Origin: Glaciimonas soli | GTDB lineage: Bacteria; Pseudomonadota; Gammaproteobacteria; Burkholderiales; Burkholderiaceae_D | Direction: 5' to 3' | Assembly: GCF_009497155.1 (NCBI RefSeq) | Contig: NZ_WINI01000009.1 | Coordinates: 223,759 to 287,758 of the forward strand | Length of the DNA: 64,000 bases | Shown here: in pieces, positions 11,074 through 19,676 of the stretch | Layout of the letters: every line of letters begins with the position of its first letter | Position numbering within the stretch: the stretch's first letter is position 1 | Notes under the pieces: generated by a model | What the model was told of the DNA's origin: nothing | Seen by the model: only the letters and a program-made list of their open reading frames with translations | Databases searched by the model: none | Position numbers and translations under genes: made by a program

Positions 11074-11101
11074 GAAACCAGCCTTACATTAAATTGTCGC
11101 T
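11074..11101 (+). promoter_or_regulatory. Candidate ECF-type promoter upstream of the sigma gene
   Basis: GAAACC (11074-11079), 16 bases, then GTCGCT (11096-11101) resembles the GAAC...GTC layout of ECF sigma promoters, about 138 bases before the sigma gene. The nine-base word TGAAACCAG occurs here and again at 11034-11042. Autoregulation is common for ECF sigma factors, but this assignment is by eye only. Confidence 0.3.
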
Positions 11102-11238
11102 GCAACGCATGACAAAGATCGGGATATACGCAAACCGGGTGTTTGCAATGGTGTACTGTTAGTTTCCTGTTTGATTATCTTTATAAGAAAATTTTCGTTT
11201 CCCCACAATATTTTTAATTGTGAAACGTCTTCAATAGT

Positions 11239-11820
11239 ATGAGCCCACCGAACAGCCCGAATCCGTTGACAGATCAAGACAGAGACATCACCGCGACTGT
11301 TTTGCGTGAGCGGGTCAAACTCGGCAATTTCATACTGCGTCGCGTGCGCGATCCAACCGAGGCTGACGATATTTTGCAGGATGTTTTTCAGGAGTTCGTG
11401 CAGGCATATCGCCTTCCCGCACCGATCGAACAGGCGAGTGCCTGGTTGTTCCGTGTCGCGCGCAATCGCATCATAGACCGCTTTCGCAAAAAGAAAGAGC
11501 AACAGATCAGCGAGACAGACGACGATGTAGATGATGCAGAGAGCGAGTATCGGCTCGATCTTGTTCTGCCAACGCTCGATGCAGGACCTGAGGCTGTGTA
11601 TGCGAGGTCAGTATTACTCGAAGAATTGCAGCTAGCCATAGCCGAGCTGCCAGAAAATCAGCGCGATGTCTTCATCGGACATGAACTCGATGGACTCAGT
11701 TTTAAAGAAATGGCAGCGCAAAGCGGTGTCGCTGTGAATACCTTGTTGGCGCGCAAACGCTACGCAGTGCTGTTTTTGCGTAGCCGTTTGCAAACGGTAT
11801 ACGACGAATTTGACTTATAA
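11239..11820 (+). CDS. ECF-type RNA polymerase sigma factor
   Basis: 193-residue extracytoplasmic-function sigma factor. Region 2 is visible at about residues 25-90, with DPTEADDILQDVFQEF and ASAWLFRVARNRIIDRFRKK. An acidic linker (ETDDDVDDAESEYR) follows, then region 4 at about 130-185 (LPENQRDVFIGHELDGLSFKEMAAQSGV). It heads a tight operon with a two-TM small protein gene 14 bases on, a ferredoxin gene and an MFS gene. The small membrane protein is the natural candidate for an anti-sigma factor, although it lacks a recognisable zinc-binding anti-sigma motif. The start codon has no strong ribosome site. The inducing signal is not evident from sequence. Confidence 0.93.
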   Translation: MSPPNSPNPLTDQDRDITATVLRERVKLGNFILRRVRDPTEADDILQDVFQEFVQAYRLPAPIEQASAWLFRVARNRIIDRFRKKKEQQISETDDDVDDAESEYRLDLVLPTLDAGPEAVYARSVLLEELQLAIAELPENQRDVFIGHELDGLSFKEMAAQSGVAVNTLLARKRYAVLFLRSRLQTVYDEFDL

Positions 11821-11834
11821 AGAAGGAGAAAGAA

Positions 11835-12155
11835 ATGGATTTCAGAGCAAGAAAATTAGCTAAAGTAATATTCATAGTCGTGGCTGCTGCAGCACTTGGC
11901 GCCGCTGTCATGTTGCTATGGAATTTAGTCATGCCAGGATTGTTCGTTGGCAGCCGTCAGATTGATTACTGGCATGCGGTCGGTTTGTTAGTTCTCTGCC
12001 GCATCCTGTTTGGAGGATTCCGTGGACACGTTGGCTGGCATGGTCGTCATCAGCATTGGCAAAAATGGCAAGAGATGACACCTGAAGAACGCGAACAATT
12101 TCGCAAACACCGCCCATTCCCGCGCAGAAGAGGTGAGGAACGAGGCGAGCAATGA
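11835..12155 (+). CDS. Small two-TM membrane protein, candidate anti-sigma factor
   Basis: 106 residues with two hydrophobic segments, about 9-32 and 44-62, then a basic, histidine- and tryptophan-rich tail (HVGWHGRHQHWQKWQEMT followed by PEEREQFRKHRPFPRRR). An AAGAAGGAGA ribosome site precedes the start closely. Small two-TM proteins encoded directly after an ECF sigma gene often control it, and the conserved-looking PEEREQF helix could be the cytoplasmic contact surface; both points are inference. The His/Trp cluster could bind metal. The stop overlaps the ferredoxin start by 4 bases, so translation is probably coupled. Confidence 0.7.
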   Translation: MDFRARKLAKVIFIVVAAAALGAAVMLLWNLVMPGLFVGSRQIDYWHAVGLLVLCRILFGGFRGHVGWHGRHQHWQKWQEMTPEEREQFRKHRPFPRRRGEERGEQ

Positions 12156-12451
12156 ACTCGAGCAAAACGGCGATAGCCAGCTGCAAACAGGAGCCAGGAA
12201 TAATCGTTCCGATCATCAACCTGACGCGTTGCGAAGGCAAAGGCGATTGTGTCGATGTCTGCCCAGAGAACGTGTTTCAGGTTAGACGTATCGACGATAG
12301 CGATTACCAAAGTCTGAACCTGTTACATAAATTCAAGTTACGCGTGCACGGGGTGAAGGTTGCTTATACGCCCAACGCCGATGCATGTCGGGCATGTGGC
12401 TTGTGCGTCAGCGCTTGCCCTGAACATGCCATCACACTCACTCGCCTTTGA
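12152..12451 (+). CDS. Dicluster ferredoxin with incomplete first cysteine motif
   Basis: 99-residue soluble bacterial-type ferredoxin for electron transfer. The second motif, CRACGLCVSACP (C79, C82, C85, C89), is a full 4Fe-4S set. The first, CEGKGDCVDVCP (C27, C33, C37), has Lys30 where the canonical second cysteine should be, so the first cluster may be 3Fe-4S or use another ligand. A 20-odd residue insertion separates the two motifs. The start ATG overlaps the end of the upstream gene, and the MFS gene begins 15 bases after the stop. The redox partner is unknown; nothing else in the operon is an obvious oxidoreductase. Confidence 0.88.
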   Translation: MNSSKTAIASCKQEPGIIVPIINLTRCEGKGDCVDVCPENVFQVRRIDDSDYQSLNLLHKFKLRVHGVKVAYTPNADACRACGLCVSACPEHAITLTRL

Positions 12452-12466
12452 ACCGACAACCAACAT

Positions 12467-13723
12467 ATGAAGCCAGCCACCACATCCGCACCACCCCAGT
12501 TTTCTCGCTATCAGAAGTACGTTGTCGGCATGCTAGCGTTCCTGCAGTTCGCCGTCATTCTCGATTTCATGCTGATGTCGCCGCTCGGTGCCGTGATCAT
12601 GCCGGCACTGAACATCGGTCCGAAACAGTTCGGATTAGTCGTCTCCGCTTACGCTTTCAGTGCCGGCGTATCGGGATTGTTAACGGCAGGCTTCGCCGAC
12701 CGTTTCGATCGTAAAAAAATTCTATTGTTCTTCTATACCGGCTTCATCATCGGGACATTATGGTGCGGGCTGGCACAAAGTTTTGAAGCCCTGCTGCTGG
12801 CACGCATCGTCACAGGACTGTTCGGTGGTGTTATCGGCTCGGTCGTACTTGCTATCGCGACCGATCTGTTTCCACTGCAAATGCGTGGCCGCGTGATGGG
12901 CTTGATCCAAACCGCTTTCGCCGCCAGCCAGATTATGGGTATTCCCATCGGTTTATATCTATCCAATCAATGGAATTGGCATGCGCCGTTTTTGGCGATG
13001 GCCGCTCTGGGCCTGTTCGGCGGTCTGTTCGTCGCCTGGCGCATGCAGCCGGTTGCCGCTCACCTTGCCGTACCTCAGGAACATAGTCCGTGGATGCATC
13101 TGTTTCACACGGTGACCGAGCCACGCCACTTGATTGCTTTCGCGACGACAGCGTTGTTGACCACCGGCGGCTTCATGTTGATGCCATTTAGCAGCGCCTA
13201 TATTGTGGACAACCTTGGCATCAGTCTGCACAGCCTGCCCACGGTTTATCTGATCACGGGGCTATGCACAATTTTCTTCGGCCCCATGATCGGGAAGGCT
13301 ACCGATACCTTCGGCAAATTCAGAGTGTTTGCGCTAGGCACGACGGTCACTATCATCATGGTGCTGATTTATACCCACCTTGATTCCATCTCTCTTCCTG
13401 TTCTAATCATTATCAATGTCCTGATGTTTGCAGGAATTTTTTCGCGCATGATTCCATTCCAGGCGCTGGTATCATCGGTGCCGATTGCCACGCAGCGCGG
13501 CTCCTTTAACGCCATCAGTGCCTCCATCCAGCAACTGTCAGGTGGCATCGCCGCTGTCGTTTCTGGCCACATCGTCACGCTCGGGGCAGATGGCAAGCTT
13601 CAGCACTTTGACGTTGCCGGTTACGTAGTTGTTGGAACATCGCTGGCAGCGTTAACGCTGGTCTGGTTCCTGCAGCGTGGCTTGGCAAATAGAGTTGTAC
13701 CGCAAAATGCCCCGGCCTTATAA
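12467..13723 (+). CDS. MFS transporter, DHA1-like efflux family
   Basis: 418-residue inner-membrane protein with about 12 TM segments. Motif A-like GFADRFDRKKILLFFY follows TM2, and the sequence resembles DHA1 drug or metabolite exporters (VILDFMLMSPLGAVIMPAL in TM1). It is the last gene of the ECF sigma operon and starts 15 bases after the ferredoxin stop, so it is likely an output of that regulon, for example exporting a stress-causing compound (inference). A strong terminator-like hairpin follows at 13803-13841. Confidence 0.87.
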   Translation: MKPATTSAPPQFSRYQKYVVGMLAFLQFAVILDFMLMSPLGAVIMPALNIGPKQFGLVVSAYAFSAGVSGLLTAGFADRFDRKKILLFFYTGFIIGTLWCGLAQSFEALLLARIVTGLFGGVIGSVVLAIATDLFPLQMRGRVMGLIQTAFAASQIMGIPIGLYLSNQWNWHAPFLAMAALGLFGGLFVAWRMQPVAAHLAVPQEHSPWMHLFHTVTEPRHLIAFATTALLTTGGFMLMPFSSAYIVDNLGISLHSLPTVYLITGLCTIFFGPMIGKATDTFGKFRVFALGTTVTIIMVLIYTHLDSISLPVLIIINVLMFAGIFSRMIPFQALVSSVPIATQRGSFNAISASIQQLSGGIAAVVSGHIVTLGADGKLQHFDVAGYVVVGTSLAALTLVWFLQRGLANRVVPQNAPAL

Positions 13724-13802
13724 ACCTCGCATTGCAGAATCAATGGTATGAGTGATTTGTTGGCAACTAACTGCAACAAATACCTGATATCGAATCGACA
13801 TC

Positions 13803-13841
13803 AAAAGTAAAAAAGGCCGCTATACGCGGCCATTTACTTTT
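13803..13841 (+). terminator. Intrinsic terminator after the ECF sigma operon
   Basis: GGCCGC-TATAC-GCGGCC hairpin (13815-13831) flanked by AAAAGTAAA on the left and TTTACTTTT on the right, so it could end transcription in both directions. Confidence 0.8.
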
Positions 13842-13852
13842 CCATTGGCAAC

Positions 13853-13918
13853 ATTACTGCACTTATGTGCAAAAGTAATAAGTACACAATACAAAGATAC
13901 TTTTACGCATAAGTAAAA
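13853..13918. promoter_or_regulatory. Two inverted repeats in the metNIQ leader
   Basis: ATTACT-GCAC-TTAT-GTGC-AAA-AGTAAT at 13853-13879 and TTTTAC-GCATAA-GTAAAA at 13901-13918, ahead of an AT-rich -10-like TATTATAGA at 13919. They could be an operator pair or leader hairpins for the methionine importer. No SAM or other riboswitch is recognisable. Confidence 0.35.
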
Positions 13919-14015
13919 TATTATAGAATCAAGTCTTACATAAAAATTACATAGGCGGCACATTGTCGAAAGCTAGACAATTTGCTGCTTTTTTTATTTG
14001 GACTTTTATTTTTCC

Positions 14016-15068
14016 ATGATCAAAATACAAGCAGTGACACAGCGCTTTAAAGGCGCGAACGGTGCCGCCGTTGATGCGGTCAAGGATGTTGATTTAATCA
14101 TCAACAAGGGCGAGATTTTTGGCATTATCGGGCGCAGTGGCGCGGGCAAAAGCACCTTGGTGCGAACACTTAATCTGTTGAACCGCCCTACTGCCGGAAA
14201 AATCATCATTGATGGCAAAGATCTGACCGCATTGAATGCCGGACAGCTACGAGAAGCGCGGCGCGAGATCGGGATGATTTTCCAGCACTTCAATTTGCTT
14301 TCTTCACGCACCGTGTACGACAACATTGCACTGCCGTTGGAATTAGCGGGTATGTCAAAAACTGAGATCAACGCCAAAGTAACACCCTTACTGGAATTGG
14401 TCGGGCTGACGGCATTGAAAGATCGTTATCCAGCACAAATCAGCGGCGGTCAAAAACAGCGTGTTGGTATTGCGCGCGCATTGGCGAATGATCCTAAAGT
14501 GTTACTGTCGGATGAAGCGACTTCGGCGCTGGATCCAGAAACTACGCGTTCAATTTTAGAGCTGCTGCAAAAAATCAATAAAGAACTCGGTTTGACTATT
14601 GTGCTGATCACGCATCAGATGGAAGTGATCAAGCAAATTTGTGATCGTATGGCGGTGATGGAAGCTGGTGAAGTGATTGAGCACGGTCAGGTTATCGACA
14701 TATTCCGCTCACCCAAACATCCGGTCACACGCTCCATGATCGGTGACGTGATTAGTCAGGAGTTACCGAGCGGCGTTTTGCAACGCCTTCGCGCGCAATT
14801 AGAAAAAAGTGATGCGAGTGAAGGTACCGACCACTTGTTCCGTTTAGCGTTTATTGGTGACAGTGTCAGCCAGCCGCTGCTGTCTGAAGTGGTACGGAAA
14901 TTCAATCTGGACTTCAGCATTTTGCATGGTCAGATTGATGAAATTCAAGGTCAGGCGTTTGGCTCGCTGGCGATTCTCGCCAATGGCAGCAGCACCGACA
15001 TCGCTGCAGCAATGGCTTATTTGAATGCACAGGGCGTCACCGTTGAGGAGTTGAATCATGTCATCTGA
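14016..15068 (+). CDS. metN: Methionine ABC transporter ATPase MetN
   Basis: 350-residue cytoplasmic ATPase powering D/L-methionine import. Visible are Walker [10 protein letters not shown] (near residue 40), the ABC signature [15 protein letters not shown], Walker [13 protein letters not shown] and the switch H in VLITHQ. The C-terminal ~90 residues form the NIL/ACT-like regulatory domain typical of MetN, which gives feedback inhibition by methionine. The start is the ATG at 14016; the frame extends upstream but without a better start. The 3' end overlaps metI by 11 bases, and metQ follows. Confidence 0.96.
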   Translation: MIKIQAVTQRFKGANGAAVDAVKDVDLIINKGEIFGIIGRSGAGKSTLVRTLNLLNRPTAGKIIIDGKDLTALNAGQLREARREIGMIFQHFNLLSSRTVYDNIALPLELAGMSKTEINAKVTPLLELVGLTALKDRYPAQISGGQKQRVGIARALANDPKVLLSDEATSALDPETTRSILELLQKINKELGLTIVLITHQMEVIKQICDRMAVMEAGEVIEHGQVIDIFRSPKHPVTRSMIGDVISQELPSGVLQRLRAQLEKSDASEGTDHLFRLAFIGDSVSQPLLSEVVRKFNLDFSILHGQIDEIQGQAFGSLAILANGSSTDIAAAMAYLNAQGVTVEELNHVI

Positions 15069-15711
15069 AATGCTGGATTTATTTATCTCGTCGTTCGGCG
15101 AAACCTTGATGATGGTTGGAATTTCGGGTGTGCTCGGCGCGTTGATCGGTATCCCATTGGGAATTGCGGCCCACTTAACCGGGCGCGACGGTGTTTTGCC
15201 GAATCTGGCATTTAATCGGATTGCCGGGCTGATCATCAATGCGGTGCGCTCGACACCGTTCATTATTCTGTTGGTTGCAGTGATTCCCTTCACACGTTTT
15301 TTTGTAGGCACATCCATCGGTACGGCCGCAGCGATTGTGCCGCTGACCATTGCCTCTGCTCCTTTCATTGCGCGTCTGGTTGAAACTGCGTTGCGTGAAG
15401 TTGATCGTGGTTTGATCGAAGCAGCACAAGCGATGGGCGCAACTACGTGGCAAATCGTTTATAAAGTTCTGATTCCAGAAGCATTTGCAGGCATCGTCGC
15501 TGGTTTAACGATTACCTTTGTTAGTCTGGTCGGCTATTCTGCGATGGCAGGAGCGATTGGTGGTGGCGGTTTGGGCGATCTCGCCATTCGTTACGGTTAT
15601 CAGCGTTACATGCCGGAAATCATGTGGACGGTTGTGATTATTTTGATTGTATTTGTGCAGTTGGTACAAACCTTCGGCGATATATTGGTACGTCGTTTGA
15701 GTCATAAATAA
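15058..15711 (+). CDS. metI: Methionine ABC transporter permease MetI
   Basis: 217-residue inner-membrane permease with about five TM segments. The EAA loop facing MetN is visible ([20 protein letters not shown]). [17 protein letters not shown] and [17 protein letters not shown] are characteristic of MetI. It overlaps metN by 11 bases. metQ starts 163 bases downstream, and the gap holds a dispersed repeat. Confidence 0.96.
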   Translation: MSSEMLDLFISSFGETLMMVGISGVLGALIGIPLGIAAHLTGRDGVLPNLAFNRIAGLIINAVRSTPFIILLVAVIPFTRFFVGTSIGTAAAIVPLTIASAPFIARLVETALREVDRGLIEAAQAMGATTWQIVYKVLIPEAFAGIVAGLTITFVSLVGYSAMAGAIGGGGLGDLAIRYGYQRYMPEIMWTVVIILIVFVQLVQTFGDILVRRLSHK

Positions 15712-15730
15712 TGTTGAGCAAGGCCAATCA

Positions 15731-15795
15731 ATCATTTTAAAAATTCCCTTGTCATTCCCGCGAACGCAGGGATGACGGCGGTATTTTTCAAATCG
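15731..15795. repeat. Dispersed inverted-end repeat, copy 2
   Basis: Core GTCATTCCCGCGAACGCAGG (15751-15770) continues to GATGAC, making an imperfect palindrome, with degenerate ends ATTTTAAAAAT and ATTTTTCAAAT. It lies between metI and metQ, so it is probably transcribed within the operon. Confidence 0.7.
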
Positions 15796-15874
15796 CGTAT
15801 TTGGCATTACGTATGTCCCTACAATCTCAGTGACCGATCAACATCTGAAATTCACATTTTTAAAAAGGAAGAAA

Positions 15875-16675
15875 ATGAAACGCACAACCTTCATTCGTAT
15901 TGTTGCTGGTCTGGGTATTGCTGCCAGTTTAGTGTCTACCGCAGCGTTCGCACAGGACAAACCGATCAAAATCGGCGTCACCGGTGGTCCTCACGCTGAG
16001 ATTTTTGAAGTCGTAAAAAAAGTGGCGGCTAAAGACGGCTTGAATATCAAGATCATTGAATTCAGCGATTATATTCAACCGAACGCCGCTTTGGCTGCCG
16101 GTGATTTGGATGCCAATAGCTATCAACACTTGCCTTATCTGGAAGCGCAAATAAAAGATCGCGGTTACAAGTTCAGCAACGCCGGTTACACCATCACCTT
16201 CCCTATGGGCGTGTATTCGAAAAAAATAAAGTCACTGAAAGATTTGAAAGATGGCGCACGGATTGGTATTCCTAACGACCCTACCAATGGTGGCCGTGCA
16301 TTGTTGCTGTTGCAAACACAGGGTCTATTGAAGTTAAAAGCAGGCGCTGGCTTGAAAGCGACACCGTTAGATATCGCCGAAAATCCTAAGAAACTGAAGA
16401 TTGTGGAGATCGATGCCGCGCAATTACCACGCTCATTAGATGATCTGGATGCCGCAGCAATCAATGGCAATTACGCCGAATCTGCCGGTCTGGATCCAAC
16501 CAAGGATGGCATTGCAATTGAAGCCGCACGCAGTCCGTATGCCAACGTGATCGCAGTGCGTACTGCCGATAAAGACAAACCCTGGGTTGCCAAACTGATC
16601 AAGGCATATCACAGCCCGGAAGTAAGACAATTTGTGATTACCAAGTATAAAAATTCTGTTATTCCTGCCTGGTAA
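15875..16675 (+). CDS. metQ: Methionine-binding periplasmic protein MetQ
   Basis: 266-residue NlpA/MetQ-family substrate-binding protein delivering methionine to MetNI. The signal peptide ends in AFA before QDKPIKIGVTGGPHAEI. Further family motifs are SYQHLPYLEAQ, IGIPNDPTNGGRALLLLQ and INGNYAESAGLDP. There is no lipobox cysteine, unlike E. coli MetQ, so it should be soluble in the periplasm rather than lipid-anchored. The start is the ATG at 15875 behind AAAAAGGAAG; the frame is open upstream. An intrinsic terminator follows. Confidence 0.95.
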   Translation: MKRTTFIRIVAGLGIAASLVSTAAFAQDKPIKIGVTGGPHAEIFEVVKKVAAKDGLNIKIIEFSDYIQPNAALAAGDLDANSYQHLPYLEAQIKDRGYKFSNAGYTITFPMGVYSKKIKSLKDLKDGARIGIPNDPTNGGRALLLLQTQGLLKLKAGAGLKATPLDIAENPKKLKIVEIDAAQLPRSLDDLDAAAINGNYAESAGLDPTKDGIAIEAARSPYANVIAVRTADKDKPWVAKLIKAYHSPEVRQFVITKYKNSVIPAW

Positions 16676-16683
16676 AAATAAAA

Positions 16684-16719
16684 ACCGACTGTGTTGCTGA
16701 GACACAGTCGGTTTTTTTT
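16684..16719 (+). terminator. Intrinsic terminator of metNIQ
   Basis: 11-bp perfect stem ACCGACTGTGT / ACACAGTCGGT with a 7-base loop, followed by seven T, eight bases after the metQ stop. Confidence 0.93.
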
Positions 16720-16741
16720 GATTCTGCATTCACACTAACTA

Positions 16742-18022
16742 CTATCGCTTTTTTGGCACGCTATAACCATCATTGAGCGTCTTCAAAAAAGCAATCACCT
16801 CATTAATCTCCGCCGCATTCCATGCCGGCTTATCTCCCTTTTTCCGCGTCAATGGCTCGTCCACAATATCGACGTTGGCGCGTAAAGCAGGTGGCAGATC
16901 GTTGAATTTATCTATGCCGCCGTCTTTATTCTTTGGATACCATTTCTCTGGATTGGTATCGCGCTGCACATAAAATTCCAGCGTTTCTTTTAGTGTTGAG
17001 AAGCGGCCGTTATGAAAAAAAGCACCGCGGGTTGCAACGTTACGTAGCGTCGGTGTTTTGAACATGCCGCAAAACGTTTTGTCGGATTGCTGATCTTTGC
17101 GTAGTGGTCCGCACAAACCCATATCGTAATAACTGGCATCCTTGTTGGCTGGAATTTTGTTATTACGTGGCACACCGATGGCTTCAAACTGGTGATTAGT
17201 GAACAAAGGATGTGAACCGTCAGCGCCGCTTTCCAGCGTGTGACATGAAGTGCAATTGCCGCCCTTGGGATCGACAAACAATTTCAAACCGCGCTCTTCT
17301 TGCGTTGACAGCTTCACTTTGTCATCCAGATAAGCATCGAATTTACTGGTGAATGGATAGAAGCTGGGGTCGTGCAATTCAAACTGTTCGATCGCCTTCA
17401 TCGCTTGCGCATAGGCCTGCTGCTTATTGGTAAAAATAGTGGCACCAAACACTTTCCTGAAATCTTCTGCGTAGCTGGCACGGGTTAATTTATCTACCAC
17501 CGCTTCGATACTGGGATTGGCCATTTCATCCGCATTCAACAACGGGAAACCGGCTTGCTGCGATAATTTATTGAAGCGCCCGTCCCAGCCGAAGCCACCG
17601 AACGGCGGACTATCGGTTTCGGTGATGCGCTCGACGAAACTGCTGGCGCGCTCTTTATACCAGATCGGCGTTTGATTCAGATGATAGGCCAATGACGGCG
17701 CAGCACGACTGCCGAGCGATGCCATATGCGGACCGCCAAGCTGTACAGACAAGTTGTTGGGTGGTGCATAGGCATGTTTGGGATCGTGACAGCTGGCGCA
17801 GGATATGCGGCCTGATGCGGACAAACTTTGATCAAAAAATATTTTCTTGCCTAATGCAATGGTCGCTGCTGTCGCTGCAGCATCTGACATTTTTGGGGCA
17901 GCCTGGATTACTGCTACAGGCTTTTCAACCGTGGTTGCTGCTTGTGCCTGCCATCCGTTTACACCGACGCTTAAAATCAACGTGAACGCCAACAAGGAGA
18001 TAGCCTTCATACTTCTTTTCAT
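16742..18022 (-). CDS. Di-heme cytochrome c peroxidase family protein (second copy)
   Basis: Periplasmic di-heme cytochrome of about 426 residues, paralogous to the product at 6-1328. It has a clear signal peptide (hydrophobic ISLLAFTLILSVGVNG, cleavage near QAQA). Haem motifs are CASCH in RISCASCHDP and CTSCH in GGNCTSCHTL, with family segments GFGWDGRFNKLSQQAGFPLL and MFKTPTLRNVATRGAFFHNG. The C-terminus is Lys-rich. The start is the ATG at 18022; a TTG in frame lies just before it. It is flanked by the metNIQ terminator and, upstream, a dispersed repeat. Peroxide reduction or a MauG-like maturation role are both possible. Confidence 0.87.
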   Translation of the reverse strand: MKRSMKAISLLAFTLILSVGVNGWQAQAATTVEKPVAVIQAAPKMSDAAATAATIALGKKIFFDQSLSASGRISCASCHDPKHAYAPPNNLSVQLGGPHMASLGSRAAPSLAYHLNQTPIWYKERASSFVERITETDSPPFGGFGWDGRFNKLSQQAGFPLLNADEMANPSIEAVVDKLTRASYAEDFRKVFGATIFTNKQQAYAQAMKAIEQFELHDPSFYPFTSKFDAYLDDKVKLSTQEERGLKLFVDPKGGNCTSCHTLESGADGSHPLFTNHQFEAIGVPRNNKIPANKDASYYDMGLCGPLRKDQQSDKTFCGMFKTPTLRNVATRGAFFHNGRFSTLKETLEFYVQRDTNPEKWYPKNKDGGIDKFNDLPPALRANVDIVDEPLTRKKGDKPAWNAAEINEVIAFLKTLNDGYSVPKKR

Positions 18023-18061
18023 CAAGACTCAACCGTAAAAATGGTTCATGTAAGTAATACC

Positions 18062-18135
18062 AAATAAGCGATTTAAAAATAACCTCGTGATTCCCACGAA
18101 CGCGGGGACGACGATAATTTTCAAATCGCTTATTT
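18062..18135. repeat. Dispersed inverted-end repeat, copy 3
   Basis: Longest ends of the family: AAATAAGCGATTTAAAAAT (18062-18080) pairs with ATTTTCAAATCGCTTATTT (18117-18135) at 18 of 19 positions, around the core ATTCCCACGAACGCGGGG. It lies between the peroxidase gene start and the phosphoesterase gene end. Confidence 0.8.
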
Positions 18136-18264
18136 TGAATTACTGAAAGCATAAAGCCTTCTGAACACGACTCAGATCCCATTCAGTGATCCAAACCCGC
18201 TATCAGAAGGCGCTGCGCAGTTCCGAAATCATCATCGGCTTTGCGCTGATTCTCTTACTAAAAA

Positions 18265-19542
18265 TTAACTATGTGATGCCGGTGCTGTATAAATATCAGA
18301 GCCAAAGCCAACCAATCCAGTTTGTCCGGCGTAACCTAAATAACCCAGCTGGAAGATATCTTCGATACTTTTCAACAGAGAATAATGGTTGTACGGCGTG
18401 CTGGAAACCGTGCCTGGCTTAATAAACTGTGACAACAATACAGCGCCAGTATTGTCACCACCGAAATTACCGTAAGTGATGCTATAGCCTGGAGCTAACG
18501 CTTCTGTAATCGGGCGAACTGACAGGTTTGGACCAGGTTGTTGATTACAACAGGCGGTGCCGGTGAAAGCGACACTGTAGGCATGCGTCGTCGGGTTGAC
18601 GGTAATACTGGCGTATGAGCTCTCATCAAAATTGATAATCAACAGACCGTCTTGTTTATAAGCTGGTGATGCGGTGATGATAGGTACCCATTTTTGCAAG
18701 AACGCATCAGCCGAAACCAAACCGCCCGGACGACCGTCTACGCATGGTGAATCATGACCGTCATCACATAAGCTTGGTGTGATAAATGTCAGATTGGCAG
18801 TCGTGTTCACTGCTTTCAAATCCTGCTGCAATGCATTCAGATTGACCACATTTTGCGCGCAACCGGCGCTGTCGATAATCGAATGGAAGTACATGAAAGG
18901 GTTATGACGCGTAGCGTATTGATCGCCCAAAGGAACCGCTGTACTTGGCGCTTCTGCAATTTGTGTTTTGTCTTGCGTATTCAGGGTTGGATGACCGCAA
19001 GTGACACTTTCGCGTGTCGGGTCATTGCCCATGTCGCCCATATAGCCTTTCCATGTATAACCAGCAGCGGTCAATTGGTCAGGTAAAGTTTTGACGGCAG
19101 CTGGAAACACGCAACCACTACCTTGTGGCAAACCGTCAGCAGTGGTGCCGGTTTGTGCGAAATCCTGGTAAATCTGGCAATCCGATGCCGTTTGATTGGT
19201 CGCTGGCTGACCACTGATCATCGCTATGTAGTTATCCAGACTGACGTGCCCTGTACCGTAATATTGAGTCAGTTGCGCACCTTGTTTGGTCAAGGTCTGT
19301 GACAGATAAGGGGCTTTTGATGCCGCACCAAAAGTTGTGGCGTAGTTCTCGTTTTCTAAGGTGATGACAAATACGTGGCGAATACTCTGCGTAGTCGCGG
19401 CTACGCTGAAGTTAGTCGCGCCGGAAGCACTAGGAGTAGCAGCGGTTCCACTCCCGCTACCGCCGCTACAAGCGGCCAATATGGTAGTTACTAAAAACAA
19501 AAAGAAAGCCGACATGGCTTTCTTTGGCGTTATTTTAAACAT
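18265..19542 (-). CDS. Lipoprotein phosphoesterase (phospholipase C / acid phosphatase family)
   Basis: 425-residue putative lipoprotein with a signal and lipobox (TTILAACSGGSGSG, Cys near residue 25), then a low-complexity Ser/Gly/Ala linker and a phosphoesterase-family domain (the PF04185 type, which includes phospholipase C and AcpA-like acid phosphatases). Typical segments are IRHVFVITLENENYATTFG at the start of the domain, GTGHVSLDNYIAMISGQ, FITPSLCDDGHDSPCVDGRP, and LIINFDESSY near the metal-binding part. It should hydrolyse phosphomonoesters or phospholipids outside the cytoplasm; the substrate is not determinable. It is a single gene, with its 3' end facing the peroxidase gene. Confidence 0.83.
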   Translation of the reverse strand: MFKITPKKAMSAFFLFLVTTILAACSGGSGSGTAATPSASGATNFSVAATTQSIRHVFVITLENENYATTFGAASKAPYLSQTLTKQGAQLTQYYGTGHVSLDNYIAMISGQPATNQTASDCQIYQDFAQTGTTADGLPQGSGCVFPAAVKTLPDQLTAAGYTWKGYMGDMGNDPTRESVTCGHPTLNTQDKTQIAEAPSTAVPLGDQYATRHNPFMYFHSIIDSAGCAQNVVNLNALQQDLKAVNTTANLTFITPSLCDDGHDSPCVDGRPGGLVSADAFLQKWVPIITASPAYKQDGLLIINFDESSYASITVNPTTHAYSVAFTGTACCNQQPGPNLSVRPITEALAPGYSITYGNFGGDNTGAVLLSQFIKPGTVSSTPYNHYSLLKSIEDIFQLGYLGYAGQTGLVGFGSDIYTAPASHS

Positions 19543-19676
19543 GCTAATCCCTCGGTTTATGGTAAAAATTTAACCAAAGAATTATGCTGAGGAAATATTA
19601 CTGGACGATGAAATAGCGTATTTAATAAACAAGAGAAATGTATTTTCTCTTTATACAAAAAATAGCCTATTCAAAC

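Noticed and set aside
12448..12714. 88-codon frame overlapping the start of the MFS gene
   Set aside because: Different frame over the same bases as a clear MFS N-terminus; Arg-rich shadow.
13853..13879. Possible SAM or other riboswitch before metN
   Set aside because: Only short dyads are seen; none of the conserved cores of known methionine-related riboswitches can be recognised.
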